Shown here: piece by piece, positions 1 through 7,089 of the stretch
Position numbering within the stretch: the first letter of the stretch is position 1
Layout of the letters: every line of letters begins with the position of its first letter
Source of the DNA: Comamonas sp. NLF-1-9
Lineage (GTDB): Bacteria; Pseudomonadota; Gammaproteobacteria; Burkholderiales; Burkholderiaceae_C
DNA length: 64,000 nucleotides
Reading direction: 5' to 3'
Assembly: GCF_019195435.1 (NCBI RefSeq)
Contig: NZ_CP078069.1
Coordinates: forward strand, 1,736,001-1,800,000
The notes under the pieces: model-generated
Seen by the model: the letters and a program-made list of their open reading frames with translations, nothing else
The model's database searches: none
What the model was told of the DNA's origin: nothing
Program-made: the position numbers and the translations under genes

Positions 1-485
1 AGGCCGCCGCAGCCCAGCCGCCGGCCGCAGCCAGCGCAAGCAGCACGCAGGCGCCTGCTTCTGCAACGGCACAGGCACAGGCACAGGCAAGCGCTGCCGC
101 TCCCGCATCCGGGGCCGACACCGGCGCGGCGGCTGCAGCCAGCCAGGCCGAACAGTCCGTCGCCCAGGCGGTGCAGGCCTGGGCCCGGGCGTGGTCGGAC
201 AAAGACATGCAGGCTTATCTGAGCGCCTATGCCGATGATTTTTCTCCGGCCGGCCGCCAGTCGCGCGCCGCCTGGGAAAAGGACAGGCACGCGCGCATCG
301 TCGGCAAATCGCAGATCAGCGTGAAACTGCACGACCTCAAGATCAAGGTGCGGGGCGACGAGGCCAGCGCCAGCTTTCGCCAGGAATACCAGGGCGACGC
401 GCTGCACGTGAACTCTTCCAAGACGCTGACGCTGGCCAGGCGTGACGGGAACTGGAAGATCACCCGCGAATCGGTAGGCAGGTAG
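1..485 (+). CDS. C-terminal part of an exported protein with an NTF2-like (Cds6-type) domain, 5' end outside window
   Basis: The frame is open from base 3 with no start that looks genuine, so this is the 3' end of a gene beginning before the window. The first ~55 visible residues are a low-complexity Ala/Gln/Ser linker. The last ~105 residues, beginning around an AWARAWSDKD motif, have the alternating helix/strand pattern and the WKITRE ending of NTF2/SnoaL-like domains. The same kind of domain ends the next gene, an L,D-transpeptidase of the Cds6 family, so the two probably act together in the envelope. In related bacteria such proteins often carry TPR repeats upstream, but that part is not visible. 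The domain call is good; the function is inferred from the neighbour. Confidence 0.7.
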   Translation, partial: AAAAQPPAAASASSTQAPASATAQAQAQASAAAPASGADTGAAAAASQAEQSVAQAVQAWARAWSDKDMQAYLSAYADDFSPAGRQSRAAWEKDRHARIVGKSQISVKLHDLKIKVRGDEASASFRQEYQGDALHVNSSKTLTLARRDGNWKITRESVGR

Positions 486-535
486 CGCCGGGTGCCCTCC
501 AGGGCCCCGCGCCAGCCTTGCACCCTGCGCCTTCC

Positions 536-1819
536 ATGATCGATCTCGCACGCCAGCCCGGCCGTCTCGCCCTCGTGGTGCTGGCCGCGGCAGCGCTGCT
601 GGCAAGCCCGGCGGCGGCCCTCGCGCAAGCCGGCAGCACGTCCGCCCGCAGCCACAAGAAGCCTGCCAGAGCCAAGGCGCCCGCGCCCGCCCACGGGGCA
701 GATGCCGAGGCGCGTCTGCTCCAGGTGTACGCCTTGACCCGCGCCGGCCACGCGGCCAAGGCGCTGGAGCAGGCGCAAGCGCTGGTGCGCGACTACCCGA
801 ACTTTCACCTCGCGCAGCTCACGCTGGGCGACCTGCTCAGCGCCCGCATGCGGCCGCTGCGCCAGCTCGGCGACGTGTCTGCGCCAGCGGCCGATGCCGC
901 GCTGCAAGAGCTGCGCACCGAATCGCGCCAGCGCGTGGCGGCCCACGCCCGCCTGGCGCAGCGCACGCCGGGCAGTGTGCCGTCGCAGTTCCTGCAACTG
1001 GCGCCGCGCTATCGCCACGCGATTGCGGTCGATGCGTCGCTCTCGCGCCTGTACCTGTTCGAGAACACCCCGGCAGGGCTGCAGCTCGTGGCCGACTACT
1101 ACGCCTCGGTCGGCAAGCTGGGCATCGAGAAGTCGAGCGAGGGCGACCAGCGCACGCCGCTGGGCGTGTACTTCATCACCGCGCGGCTCGACCCCGCGAC
1201 GCTGCAAGACATTTACGGCATAGGAGCGCTGCCGCTGAACTACCCCAATGCGCTGGACCAGGCGCGCGGCAAGACGGGCAGCGGCATCTGGCTGCACGGC
1301 ACGCCCTCGAACCAGTTTGCGCGTGCGCCGCTCGCGACCGACGGCTGCGTGGCCTTGTCCAACCCGGATCTGGCCCGACTGCTGCAGAGCGTGGAGCCGC
1401 GCACCACGCCCGTGGTGATCGCCAGCGCGCTGCAATGGCAGGCCCCGGCGGCGCAGCAAAGCGAGCGCGAGCGCCGCGAGTTCCAGGCCGTGCTGGACGA
1501 CTGGAGCCGGGCCAAGACCCGGGGCAACCTGCAGCAGTTGATAAGCTACTACGCGCCGGATTTCAGGGCGCGCAAGAACCGCGTGGAGCTCGGCCTGAGC
1601 GACTGGGCGCTCGAGCTGCAGAACGAAACCGCGGCGCTGGCCGGGCGCGCGCTGCAGCTCAAGGAGCTGAGCCTGTTGCGCTGGGTGGATACGCACGAGA
1701 CCATGGTGGTCACTTTCGGTGAAGTGGCCCAGGGTGAGCGCACGGGCCCGGTGCGCCGCCAGTACTGGACGCGCCAGGGCACGCAATGGCGCATTTTTTA
1801 CGAAGGAATCATAGGATGA
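536..1819 (+). CDS. L,D-transpeptidase, YkuD fold, Cds6 family
   Basis: A 427-residue exported L,D-transpeptidase. Residues ~10-30 are a hydrophobic signal segment ending in Ala-rich sequence. A short TPR-like helical region follows (~55-105). The YkuD catalytic domain spans ~160-300, with an LHGTPS motif and the active-site TDGCVALSN, Cys about residue 271. The last ~105 residues form an NTF2-like domain. Family members cross-link peptidoglycan through meso-diaminopimelate or attach or detach lipoproteins (YafK/DpaA type); which activity applies here cannot be read from sequence. The ATG at 536 is preferred over an upstream in-frame TTG because it directly precedes the signal peptide. The stop overlaps the start of the cyclophilin gene as ATGA. 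Confidence 0.85.
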   Translation: MIDLARQPGRLALVVLAAAALLASPAAALAQAGSTSARSHKKPARAKAPAPAHGADAEARLLQVYALTRAGHAAKALEQAQALVRDYPNFHLAQLTLGDLLSARMRPLRQLGDVSAPAADAALQELRTESRQRVAAHARLAQRTPGSVPSQFLQLAPRYRHAIAVDASLSRLYLFENTPAGLQLVADYYASVGKLGIEKSSEGDQRTPLGVYFITARLDPATLQDIYGIGALPLNYPNALDQARGKTGSGIWLHGTPSNQFARAPLATDGCVALSNPDLARLLQSVEPRTTPVVIASALQWQAPAAQQSERERREFQAVLDDWSRAKTRGNLQQLISYYAPDFRARKNRVELGLSDWALELQNETAALAGRALQLKELSLLRWVDTHETMVVTFGEVAQGERTGPVRRQYWTRQGTQWRIFYEGIIG

Positions 1820-2397
1820 CCTCTCGCCGCACCGCCTGCATGGCCTTGCTCGTGGCCGCAGCGCCGCTGGCCGCGCTGCCCGCGCACGCCGCAGACGACA
1901 GCCAGCCCAGGGTAAGACTCACGACCAGCCTGGGCGACATCGTGGTGCAACTGGACCGCGCCAAGGCACCCCGGACCGTGGACAACTTCCTGCAGTACGT
2001 GCGCGACAAGCACTACGACGGCACCGTCTTTCACCGCGTAATCAACGGCTTCATGATCCAGGGCGGCGGCTTTACCGCCGACATGGTGCAAAAGCCCACG
2101 CGCGCGCCGGTGCCGCTCGAAGCCGACAATGGCCTGAAGAACGATGAATACACGATCGCGATGGCGCGCACCGGCAACCCCAATTCGGCCACCTCGCAGT
2201 TCTTCATCAACGTCAAGAACAACGACGGCCTGAACGCCCCCAAGCCCGACGGCTACGGTTACACCGTCTTTGGCAAAGTGGTCGAGGGCAAGGAAGTGGT
2301 CGACAAAATCAAGGCCGTGGCCACGGGCAACCGCGGGCCGCACCAGAACGTACCGACCACGCCCGTGGTGATCGAATCCGCCACCATCGTCTCTTAA
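1816..2397 (+). CDS. ppiA: periplasmic peptidyl-prolyl cis-trans isomerase (cyclophilin A type)
   Basis: A 193-residue cyclophilin with an N-terminal Sec signal that would be cleaved after PAHA, placing it in the periplasm, where it would isomerise X-Pro bonds during folding. The catalytic FHRVINGFMIQGG motif and the GNPNSATSQFFIN motif are intact. The start overlaps the L,D-transpeptidase stop by four bases, so the two are probably translationally coupled. Nine bases downstream lies a second cyclophilin without a signal peptide. The two are very alike through the core, suggesting tandem duplication followed by different targeting. Confidence 0.92.
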   Translation: MTSRRTACMALLVAAAPLAALPAHAADDSQPRVRLTTSLGDIVVQLDRAKAPRTVDNFLQYVRDKHYDGTVFHRVINGFMIQGGGFTADMVQKPTRAPVPLEADNGLKNDEYTIAMARTGNPNSATSQFFINVKNNDGLNAPKPDGYGYTVFGKVVEGKEVVDKIKAVATGNRGPHQNVPTTPVVIESATIVS

Positions 2398-2406
2398 GGA
2401 GCCCCC

Positions 2407-2934
2407 GTGAGCCACCCGCAAGTACAACTGAACCTGACCCTGCACGGCGCCGACGGCGACAAGCCCGGCGTGATCGTGCTCGAGCTGGACGACGACAAGG
2501 CGCCCCAATCGTGCGCCAACTTCCTCGCCTACGTGAACAAGGGCCATTACGACGGCACCATCTTTCACCGGGTGATCAAGAACTTCATGATCCAGGGCGG
2601 CGGCTTTACCAGCGACATGCAGCAAAAGCCCACCGACGCGCCGATCAAGAACGAGGCGGCCAACGGCCTGAAGAACGACAAGTACACCGTCGCGATGGCG
2701 CGCACCGGCGACCCGCACAGCGCCACCGCGCAGTTCTTCATCAACGTGGTGGACAACGATTTCCTCAACCACACCGCACCGACCGGCCAGGGCTGGGGCT
2801 ATGCCGTTTTCGGCAAAGTGGTGCAAGGCCAGGACGTGGTCGATGAAATCCGCAAGGTGCGCACCACGCGCAAGGGCTACCACGACGACGTGCCCTTCGA
2901 TGCCGTGGTGATCGACAAGGCCGTCGCGCTCTGA
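2407..2934 (+). CDS. ppiB: cytoplasmic peptidyl-prolyl cis-trans isomerase (cyclophilin B type)
   Basis: A 175-residue single-domain cyclophilin starting at a GTG and lacking a signal peptide, so it is the cytoplasmic partner of the gene just upstream. [13 protein letters not shown] and the AQFFIN motif show a complete active site including the catalytic Arg. The short [18 protein letters not shown] stretch is typical of bacterial PpiB. It lies in the same operon as the periplasmic copy, with lpxH starting two bases after its stop. Confidence 0.93.
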   Translation: MSHPQVQLNLTLHGADGDKPGVIVLELDDDKAPQSCANFLAYVNKGHYDGTIFHRVIKNFMIQGGGFTSDMQQKPTDAPIKNEAANGLKNDKYTVAMARTGDPHSATAQFFINVVDNDFLNHTAPTGQGWGYAVFGKVVQGQDVVDEIRKVRTTRKGYHDDVPFDAVVIDKAVAL

Positions 2935-2936
2935 GC

Positions 2937-3716
2937 ATGGCCGCAGCCGCGCCGCCCCCGGCCCGCCTGGATGCGCCGGCGCAGTGGCGGGCGGTGGACT
3001 GCATCTCCGACCTGCACCTGGACGCCGCGCACCCGGCGACGCTCGCGGCGCTGCTCGACCATCTGGCGAGCACCCCGGCCGACGCGGTGTGCATTCTGGG
3101 CGACCTGTTCGAAGTCTGGGTGGGCGACGACGTGCTGCAAGACGCGGCCAGCTTCGAGGCCCGCGCCTGCGCCCTGCTGCGCCAGGCACGTGAGCGCCTG
3201 CCGATCTGGTTCATGCACGGCAACCGCGACTTTCTGATCGGCGCCGGCTTCTCCCGGGCGACGGGCATCGCGCTGCTCGAAGACCCGACACTGCTGCAAC
3301 TGGCCGGCCGGCGCTGGCTGCTGAGCCACGGCGACGCGCTGTGCCTGGAGGACCTGCCCTACCAGCAGTTTCGCGCCATGGTGCGCGCGCCCGAGTGGCA
3401 GTCGCGCTGGCTCGCGCAGAGCCTGCCCGAGCGCCAGGCCCAGGCCAGGGCCATGCGCAGCGAAAGCGAAGCGCGCAAACACACCCAGAGCCTCTGGGCA
3501 GACGTGGATGCCGCCGCGGCCAGCGCCTGGCTGCAGGCCGCCAACGCGCCTACCCTGGTGCACGGGCACACGCACCGGCCCGCCGAGCACGCGCTGGCAG
3601 ACGGGCGCCGCCGCCTGGTGCTGAGCGACTGGGACATGGACCATGCGCCCCGGCGCGCGCAGGCGCTGCGCCTGAGCGCTGCGGGCGCCCAGCGCATAGA
3701 CCTGGCAGGCGGCTGA
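2937..3716 (+). CDS. lpxH: UDP-2,3-diacylglucosamine diphosphatase LpxH
   Basis: A 259-residue calcineurin-like metallophosphoesterase of lipid A synthesis. It hydrolyses UDP-2,3-diacylglucosamine to lipid X and UMP at the inner face of the cytoplasmic membrane. All metal-binding blocks are present in order: SDLHLD near residue 25, GDLFEVWVGDD, GNRDFL, SHGD and HGHTHRP near residue 205. The length fits the family (~240-260). It starts two bases after ppiB and its TGA overlaps the ATG of the next gene (TGATG), so it is operonic on both sides. Confidence 0.95.
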   Translation: MAAAAPPPARLDAPAQWRAVDCISDLHLDAAHPATLAALLDHLASTPADAVCILGDLFEVWVGDDVLQDAASFEARACALLRQARERLPIWFMHGNRDFLIGAGFSRATGIALLEDPTLLQLAGRRWLLSHGDALCLEDLPYQQFRAMVRAPEWQSRWLAQSLPERQAQARAMRSESEARKHTQSLWADVDAAAASAWLQAANAPTLVHGHTHRPAEHALADGRRRLVLSDWDMDHAPRRAQALRLSAAGAQRIDLAGG

Positions 3717-4534
3717 TGCGCCGCGCGGCCGCACGCCTGCTGCAACGCCTTCTGGCCATGGTCGCGCCGGTGCGTCCGATCAGCGACGCGCTGTGGCTGC
3801 CTACCATCGCTCACTACGGGTTCCTGCGCGCGCTCAGTCTGCAGGAGCAGGCCAAATTGCGCGTGCTGGCGGCGCTGTTTCTGCGGCGCAAGGAGTTCAC
3901 CGGCGCGCATGGCCTGCAGGTGAGCGACGCCATGGCCGTGGCGATTGCCGCCCAGGCCTGCCTGCCGCTGCTGCACTGGGGCGAGCCGCGCCAGGCGCTG
4001 GCCTGGTACGACGACTTCGTCGGCATCGTCGTGCACCCGAGCGAGGCGCTGGCGCTGCGCAGCTCCATGGACGCTGCGGGCGTGGTGCACCACTACCACG
4101 AGATCTTGCTCGGCGAGGCCATGGAGCACGGCCCCATCATGCTGGTCTGGCCGGCGGTGCACGAGGCCGGCCAGAGCCACAGCAGCGTGGTGATACACGA
4201 ATTCATGCACAAGATCGACATGAAGGCGGGGCGCGCCGATGGCTGCCCGCCGCTGCCGCCGGGCTTCATGGGCGTGGAGTCGGTGCGCGAGGCGCGGCGC
4301 CTGTGGCGGCGCGTCTGGGGCGCGGCCTACGTGGATTTTCGCGACAAGGTGCGCCTGGCCGAGCGCTTTGGCGAGCCCTGGCCCTGGCTCGATGCCTACG
4401 GCGCGAGCGCACCGGGGGAGTTCTTTGCCGTGGCCTGCGAGGCCTGGTTCGTCGACCCGCAGCGCTTTGCCGAAGAATTCCCCACGCTCGCGCCCTTGCT
4501 CAAGGCCTTCTTTCAGCCGGGGCAGCCGCACTGA
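3716..4534 (+). CDS. mtfA: MtfA-like zinc-dependent peptidase (M90 family)
   Basis: A 272-residue cytosolic zinc peptidase of the MtfA (Mlc titration factor A) family. The HEFMHKID motif is the HEXXH zinc site, and the downstream Glu of [12 protein letters not shown] is the expected third ligand. In E. coli MtfA binds the glucose repressor Mlc and is itself a peptidase. No Mlc homologue is in this window, so the partner here is unknown. The start codon overlaps the lpxH stop by one base. The 3' end overlaps the convergent hyi gene by 35 bp. Confidence 0.88.
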   Translation: MRRAAARLLQRLLAMVAPVRPISDALWLPTIAHYGFLRALSLQEQAKLRVLAALFLRRKEFTGAHGLQVSDAMAVAIAAQACLPLLHWGEPRQALAWYDDFVGIVVHPSEALALRSSMDAAGVVHHYHEILLGEAMEHGPIMLVWPAVHEAGQSHSSVVIHEFMHKIDMKAGRADGCPPLPPGFMGVESVREARRLWRRVWGAAYVDFRDKVRLAERFGEPWPWLDAYGASAPGEFFAVACEAWFVDPQRFAEEFPTLAPLLKAFFQPGQPH

Positions 4535-5321
4535 GCACGCTCCGCCACGCCAGGCCCGCGCTGGTCGCGCCGCGCGGGCGGTATTCGCAGCCGACCCAGC
4601 CCCGCCAGCCGCATTGCGCGGCCACATCGTCGAGCACCTGAAACAGGTAGCGGTAGTCGAGTTCACCCTCGTCGGGTTCCTGGCGCGCGGGTACGCCGGC
4701 AATCTGCAGATGCGCAACCCGGCCCGTGGGCAGGTAGTGGCGGACCTTCGTCGCCACGTCGCCCTCGGCAATCTGGCAGTGGTACAAGTCCATCTGCACC
4801 TTGAGGTTGGCCAGGCCAAGCTCTTGCACCAGTGCGTGGGCCTGCGCCTGCTGGCTGAGGAAGTAGCCCGGAAAGTCGCGCGCATTGAGCGGCTCGATCA
4901 GCACCTGCACGCCGCCCTGCGCCGCCTGCTGCGCGGCCCAGTGCAGATTGGCCCGGTAGCAGTCGGCAAGCTGCGCTGGCGAAGCACCCGCTGGCGCAAT
5001 GCCCGCCATGACGTGGATCTGCCCGCAGCCAAGCTCTGCCGCATAGTCCAGCGCCTGCAGCATGCCGGCGCGAAACTGCGCCTCGCGCCCGGGCAGGCAG
5101 GCCAGGCCGCGCTCGCCCGCCTCCCAGTCGCCCGGCGGGGCGTTGAACAACACCTGGGTGAGGCCGGCATCGCGCAGACGCTGCGAGAGCGCCAACGCGG
5201 GCCAGGCGTAGGGAAAGAGGTATTCCACGCCCTCGAAGCCGTCGGCCGCGGCTGCGGCAAAGCGTTGCTCAAAGCCATGCTCGCCATAGAGCATGGAGAG
5301 GTTGGCGGCAAAACGCGGCAT
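4500..5321 (-). CDS. hyi: hydroxypyruvate isomerase family protein
   Basis: A 273-residue TIM-barrel sugar-phosphate-type isomerase. The N-terminus ([14 protein letters not shown]) and the [13 protein letters not shown] motif with the catalytic Glu are typical of hydroxypyruvate isomerase (Hyi) and the related OtnI 2-oxo-tetronate isomerases. Hyi converts hydroxypyruvate to tartronate semialdehyde in glyoxylate/glycerate metabolism. No gcl, glxR or otn genes are adjacent, so the exact substrate is not settled by context. It begins four bases after the stop of the DUF3014 gene and is probably in the same transcript. Confidence 0.85.
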   Translation of the reverse strand: MPRFAANLSMLYGEHGFEQRFAAAAADGFEGVEYLFPYAWPALALSQRLRDAGLTQVLFNAPPGDWEAGERGLACLPGREAQFRAGMLQALDYAAELGCGQIHVMAGIAPAGASPAQLADCYRANLHWAAQQAAQGGVQVLIEPLNARDFPGYFLSQQAQAHALVQELGLANLKVQMDLYHCQIAEGDVATKVRHYLPTGRVAHLQIAGVPARQEPDEGELDYRYLFQVLDDVAAQCGWRGWVGCEYRPRGATSAGLAWRSVLSAAAPAERRP

Positions 5322-5325
5322 GCGC

Positions 5326-6240
5326 TTATTGCTCCGACATGGGCGCTGGCGTCCTGGCCACCTGGGCGCGCAGCGCCAGGAGCACGCGCTTGAGGCGGCG
5401 TTCCTTGTCCAGACCGACGCGCACCATGATCTTCTGTCCGGCCGAGAGTTGCTGCAACTGCGGGTCCACGAATTCGTAGCGCACCCAGGGCTGCAGCGAC
5501 TGCACCTGTCCGGCCACGCTCACCAGATGCACGGCAGGGGGCTCGGCCGGCTCGGGGCTGGCCAGCAGATGGTCGATCACCGCCACCAGGCGGTCGTTGA
5601 AGTACTTGCCGGGGTAGCCCAGCTCTTCATAGGCCACCTGAAACAGCGGATACAGGCGCGCATACAGCCGGGCCGCTGCGGCAACGGGCACGCTCTCGGC
5701 AAACGCGACGAAGGCTTCGTAACGTGCGGAATTCTCCGCGGCGATGCGCGGCGCCGCGCCCTCGCCCTGCACCGTGAAACGCCCGGGCATGGGGTGCACC
5801 GGCCACATGCGCGCCGGGGCTTGCTCGCGCGCCAGGTTGTCCACCGTGGCCACGGCGCGGCGCACAAAGGCGTCGAGCTGCAAAAAGGCGCCGGCACGCT
5901 GTCCGCCCAGCAGTTGCGCGAGCTCCTTGCCCACGTCCACGTCCGATTCGTCCAGCGCCGGCAGCACGGGCTGCTCGCCAAGCGGCTCTTCGATCGGGTT
6001 CCGGATCTCGCCCTCGGGCGGCTCGGCGGCGGGCGGGGCGTCCGTGGGCGCCGACTGCTGCACTGCGGCCGTCTGGGCGTTCGTGGCGCCCGGCGCGGGC
6101 GCGCCGCTGAAGTTGCCGCGCACATTCCACGCATACCAGCCAATGCCTGCCGCCAGCAGCACCAGCAACAGCAGCCATCCCGGGTCGCGGCGGCTGCGGG
6201 GGCGCGGCGGGCGCAGTTCGGTGGGGTCTGGCTGTGGCAT
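5326..6240 (-). CDS. DUF3014 domain membrane-anchored protein
   Basis: A 304-residue protein with one N-terminal membrane segment (about residues 21-40, [17 protein letters not shown]), a Pro/Ala-rich linker to ~90, then a ~200-residue globular domain that fits DUF3014. The topology predicts a short Arg-rich cytoplasmic tail and a periplasmic domain. Conserved-looking patches are [15 protein letters not shown] and [14 protein letters not shown]. The family has no assigned function. It is co-directional with hyi (4-bp gap), but nothing ties their functions together. Confidence 0.8.
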   Translation of the reverse strand: MPQPDPTELRPPRPRSRRDPGWLLLLVLLAAGIGWYAWNVRGNFSGAPAPGATNAQTAAVQQSAPTDAPPAAEPPEGEIRNPIEEPLGEQPVLPALDESDVDVGKELAQLLGGQRAGAFLQLDAFVRRAVATVDNLAREQAPARMWPVHPMPGRFTVQGEGAAPRIAAENSARYEAFVAFAESVPVAAAARLYARLYPLFQVAYEELGYPGKYFNDRLVAVIDHLLASPEPAEPPAVHLVSVAGQVQSLQPWVRYEFVDPQLQQLSAGQKIMVRVGLDKERRLKRVLLALRAQVARTPAPMSEQ

Positions 6241-6309
6241 GGCGGCTCCGGTGGTGGCAAGGCAGGCGCCGAAGGACGCGGCCCGGGGCGGGCGGCGCCG
6301 GGGCGCGCA

Positions 6310-6324
6310 GCGCTAGCTTAGCGC
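6310..6324 (-). terminator. possible hairpin after ung
   Basis: A perfect 6-bp stem (GCGCTA/TAGCGC) with a 3-nt loop lies directly after the ung stop codon. There is no T-tract, so intrinsic termination is doubtful. It could be a factor-dependent pause or an mRNA 3'-end protector. Confidence 0.3.
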
Positions 6325-6325
6325 C

Positions 6326-7036
6326 TCAGCCGCCATGCTCCAACCGGAAGGCGCGCGCCTGGCTGAAATGGCCGCAGCCGATGAAGGGCCGGGGCGGGCG
6401 CAGCGCCGACAACGGCGAAGGGTGGTTGGCGCAGAGCACGAGATGGCCACGATCCTTGGGGATCAGCGCCCGCTTGGCCTGCGCGTGGCTGCCCCAGAGC
6501 ATGAAGACCAGCGGCCGCGCGCCACCAGCCACGTGGCCGATGACCGCGTCGCTCAACTGCTCCCAGCCCTTGCCGGCGTGGCTCGCGGGCTGGCCTTCTT
6601 CCACCGTCAGACAGGTGTTGAGCAGCAGCACCCCGTGGCGCGCCCAGCGCACCAGCGAGCCGCCGGGCTCGGGGAAAGCCGGCCAGGGCGTGCCCAGGTC
6701 GCGTTGCAATTCCTTGAAGATATTGCGCAATGAAGGCGGCAAGGCGACCCCCGGCGCAACCGAAAAAGCCAGCCCCTCGGCTTGCCCGCGGCCGTGGTAG
6801 GGGTCTTGCCCGAGGATGACCACGCGCACAGCCTCGGGTGCGGTCAGCTCCAGCGCGCGCAGCGGCCGCGGCGGAAAGACGCTGGCGCCGGCGGCCAGGC
6901 GCTGGCGCAGGAAGTCCAGCAGCGCCAGCCCGCCCTTGCTGGCAAAGAACTGGTCCACCAGGGGCGCCCAGCCGGGCGCGACCGGCCAGGCGGCGGGGTC
7001 GGCCGTCTGCAGTTGGCTTGGCTCAGAGTTGCTCAT
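6326..7036 (-). CDS. ung: uracil-DNA glycosylase, family 1
   Basis: A 236-residue Ung that removes uracil from DNA in base-excision repair. The water-activating loop GQDPYHGRGQAEGLAFS and the C-terminal Leu-loop motif NHPSPLSALRPP are intact, as is the uracil-specificity LLLNTCLTVEEG block. The start is supported by a TATATT hexamer ending exactly 7 nt upstream of the ATG, which implies a leaderless or near-leaderless mRNA. It has its own promoter in a 53-bp gap that also contains the terminator of the upstream diguanylate cyclase gene. Confidence 0.96.
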   Translation of the reverse strand: MSNSEPSQLQTADPAAWPVAPGWAPLVDQFFASKGGLALLDFLRQRLAAGASVFPPRPLRALELTAPEAVRVVILGQDPYHGRGQAEGLAFSVAPGVALPPSLRNIFKELQRDLGTPWPAFPEPGGSLVRWARHGVLLLNTCLTVEEGQPASHAGKGWEQLSDAVIGHVAGGARPLVFMLWGSHAQAKRALIPKDRGHLVLCANHPSPLSALRPPRPFIGCGHFSQARAFRLEHGG

Positions 7037-7043
7037 CGCTCAA

Positions 7044-7049
7044 AATATA
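7044..7049 (-). promoter_or_regulatory. -10 element of ung, leaderless arrangement
   Basis: Reading leftward, TATATT is followed by exactly 7 nt and then the ung ATG. Transcription normally starts about 7 nt after the hexamer, so the mRNA would begin at or beside the start codon. No good -35 match is seen at 16-18 bp spacing. Confidence 0.5.
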
Positions 7050-7054
7050 TTGGT

Positions 7055-7076
7055 CAAAAACGGGTTTTACGCCCGT
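7055..7076 (-). terminator. rho-independent terminator of the diguanylate cyclase gene
   Basis: On the minus strand, a 5-bp stem ACGGG/CCCGT with a 7-nt loop is followed by a run of T (CCCGTTTTTG). It lies 14 nt downstream of the cyclase stop and overlaps the upstream part of the ung promoter. The stem is short, but the T-run is convincing. Confidence 0.6.
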
Positions 7077-7089
7077 CCCGGCTGCGCGA

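Noticed and set aside
227-1786. Long open frame (519 codons) on the minus strand opposite the L,D-transpeptidase
   Set aside because: Arg/Ala/Leu/His-rich translation with no recognisable domain; it mirrors the codon pattern of the real gene on the other strand.
1798-3189. Minus-strand 463-codon frame across both cyclophilins and lpxH
   Set aside because: Composition is antisense to three clear genes, and no family features are visible.
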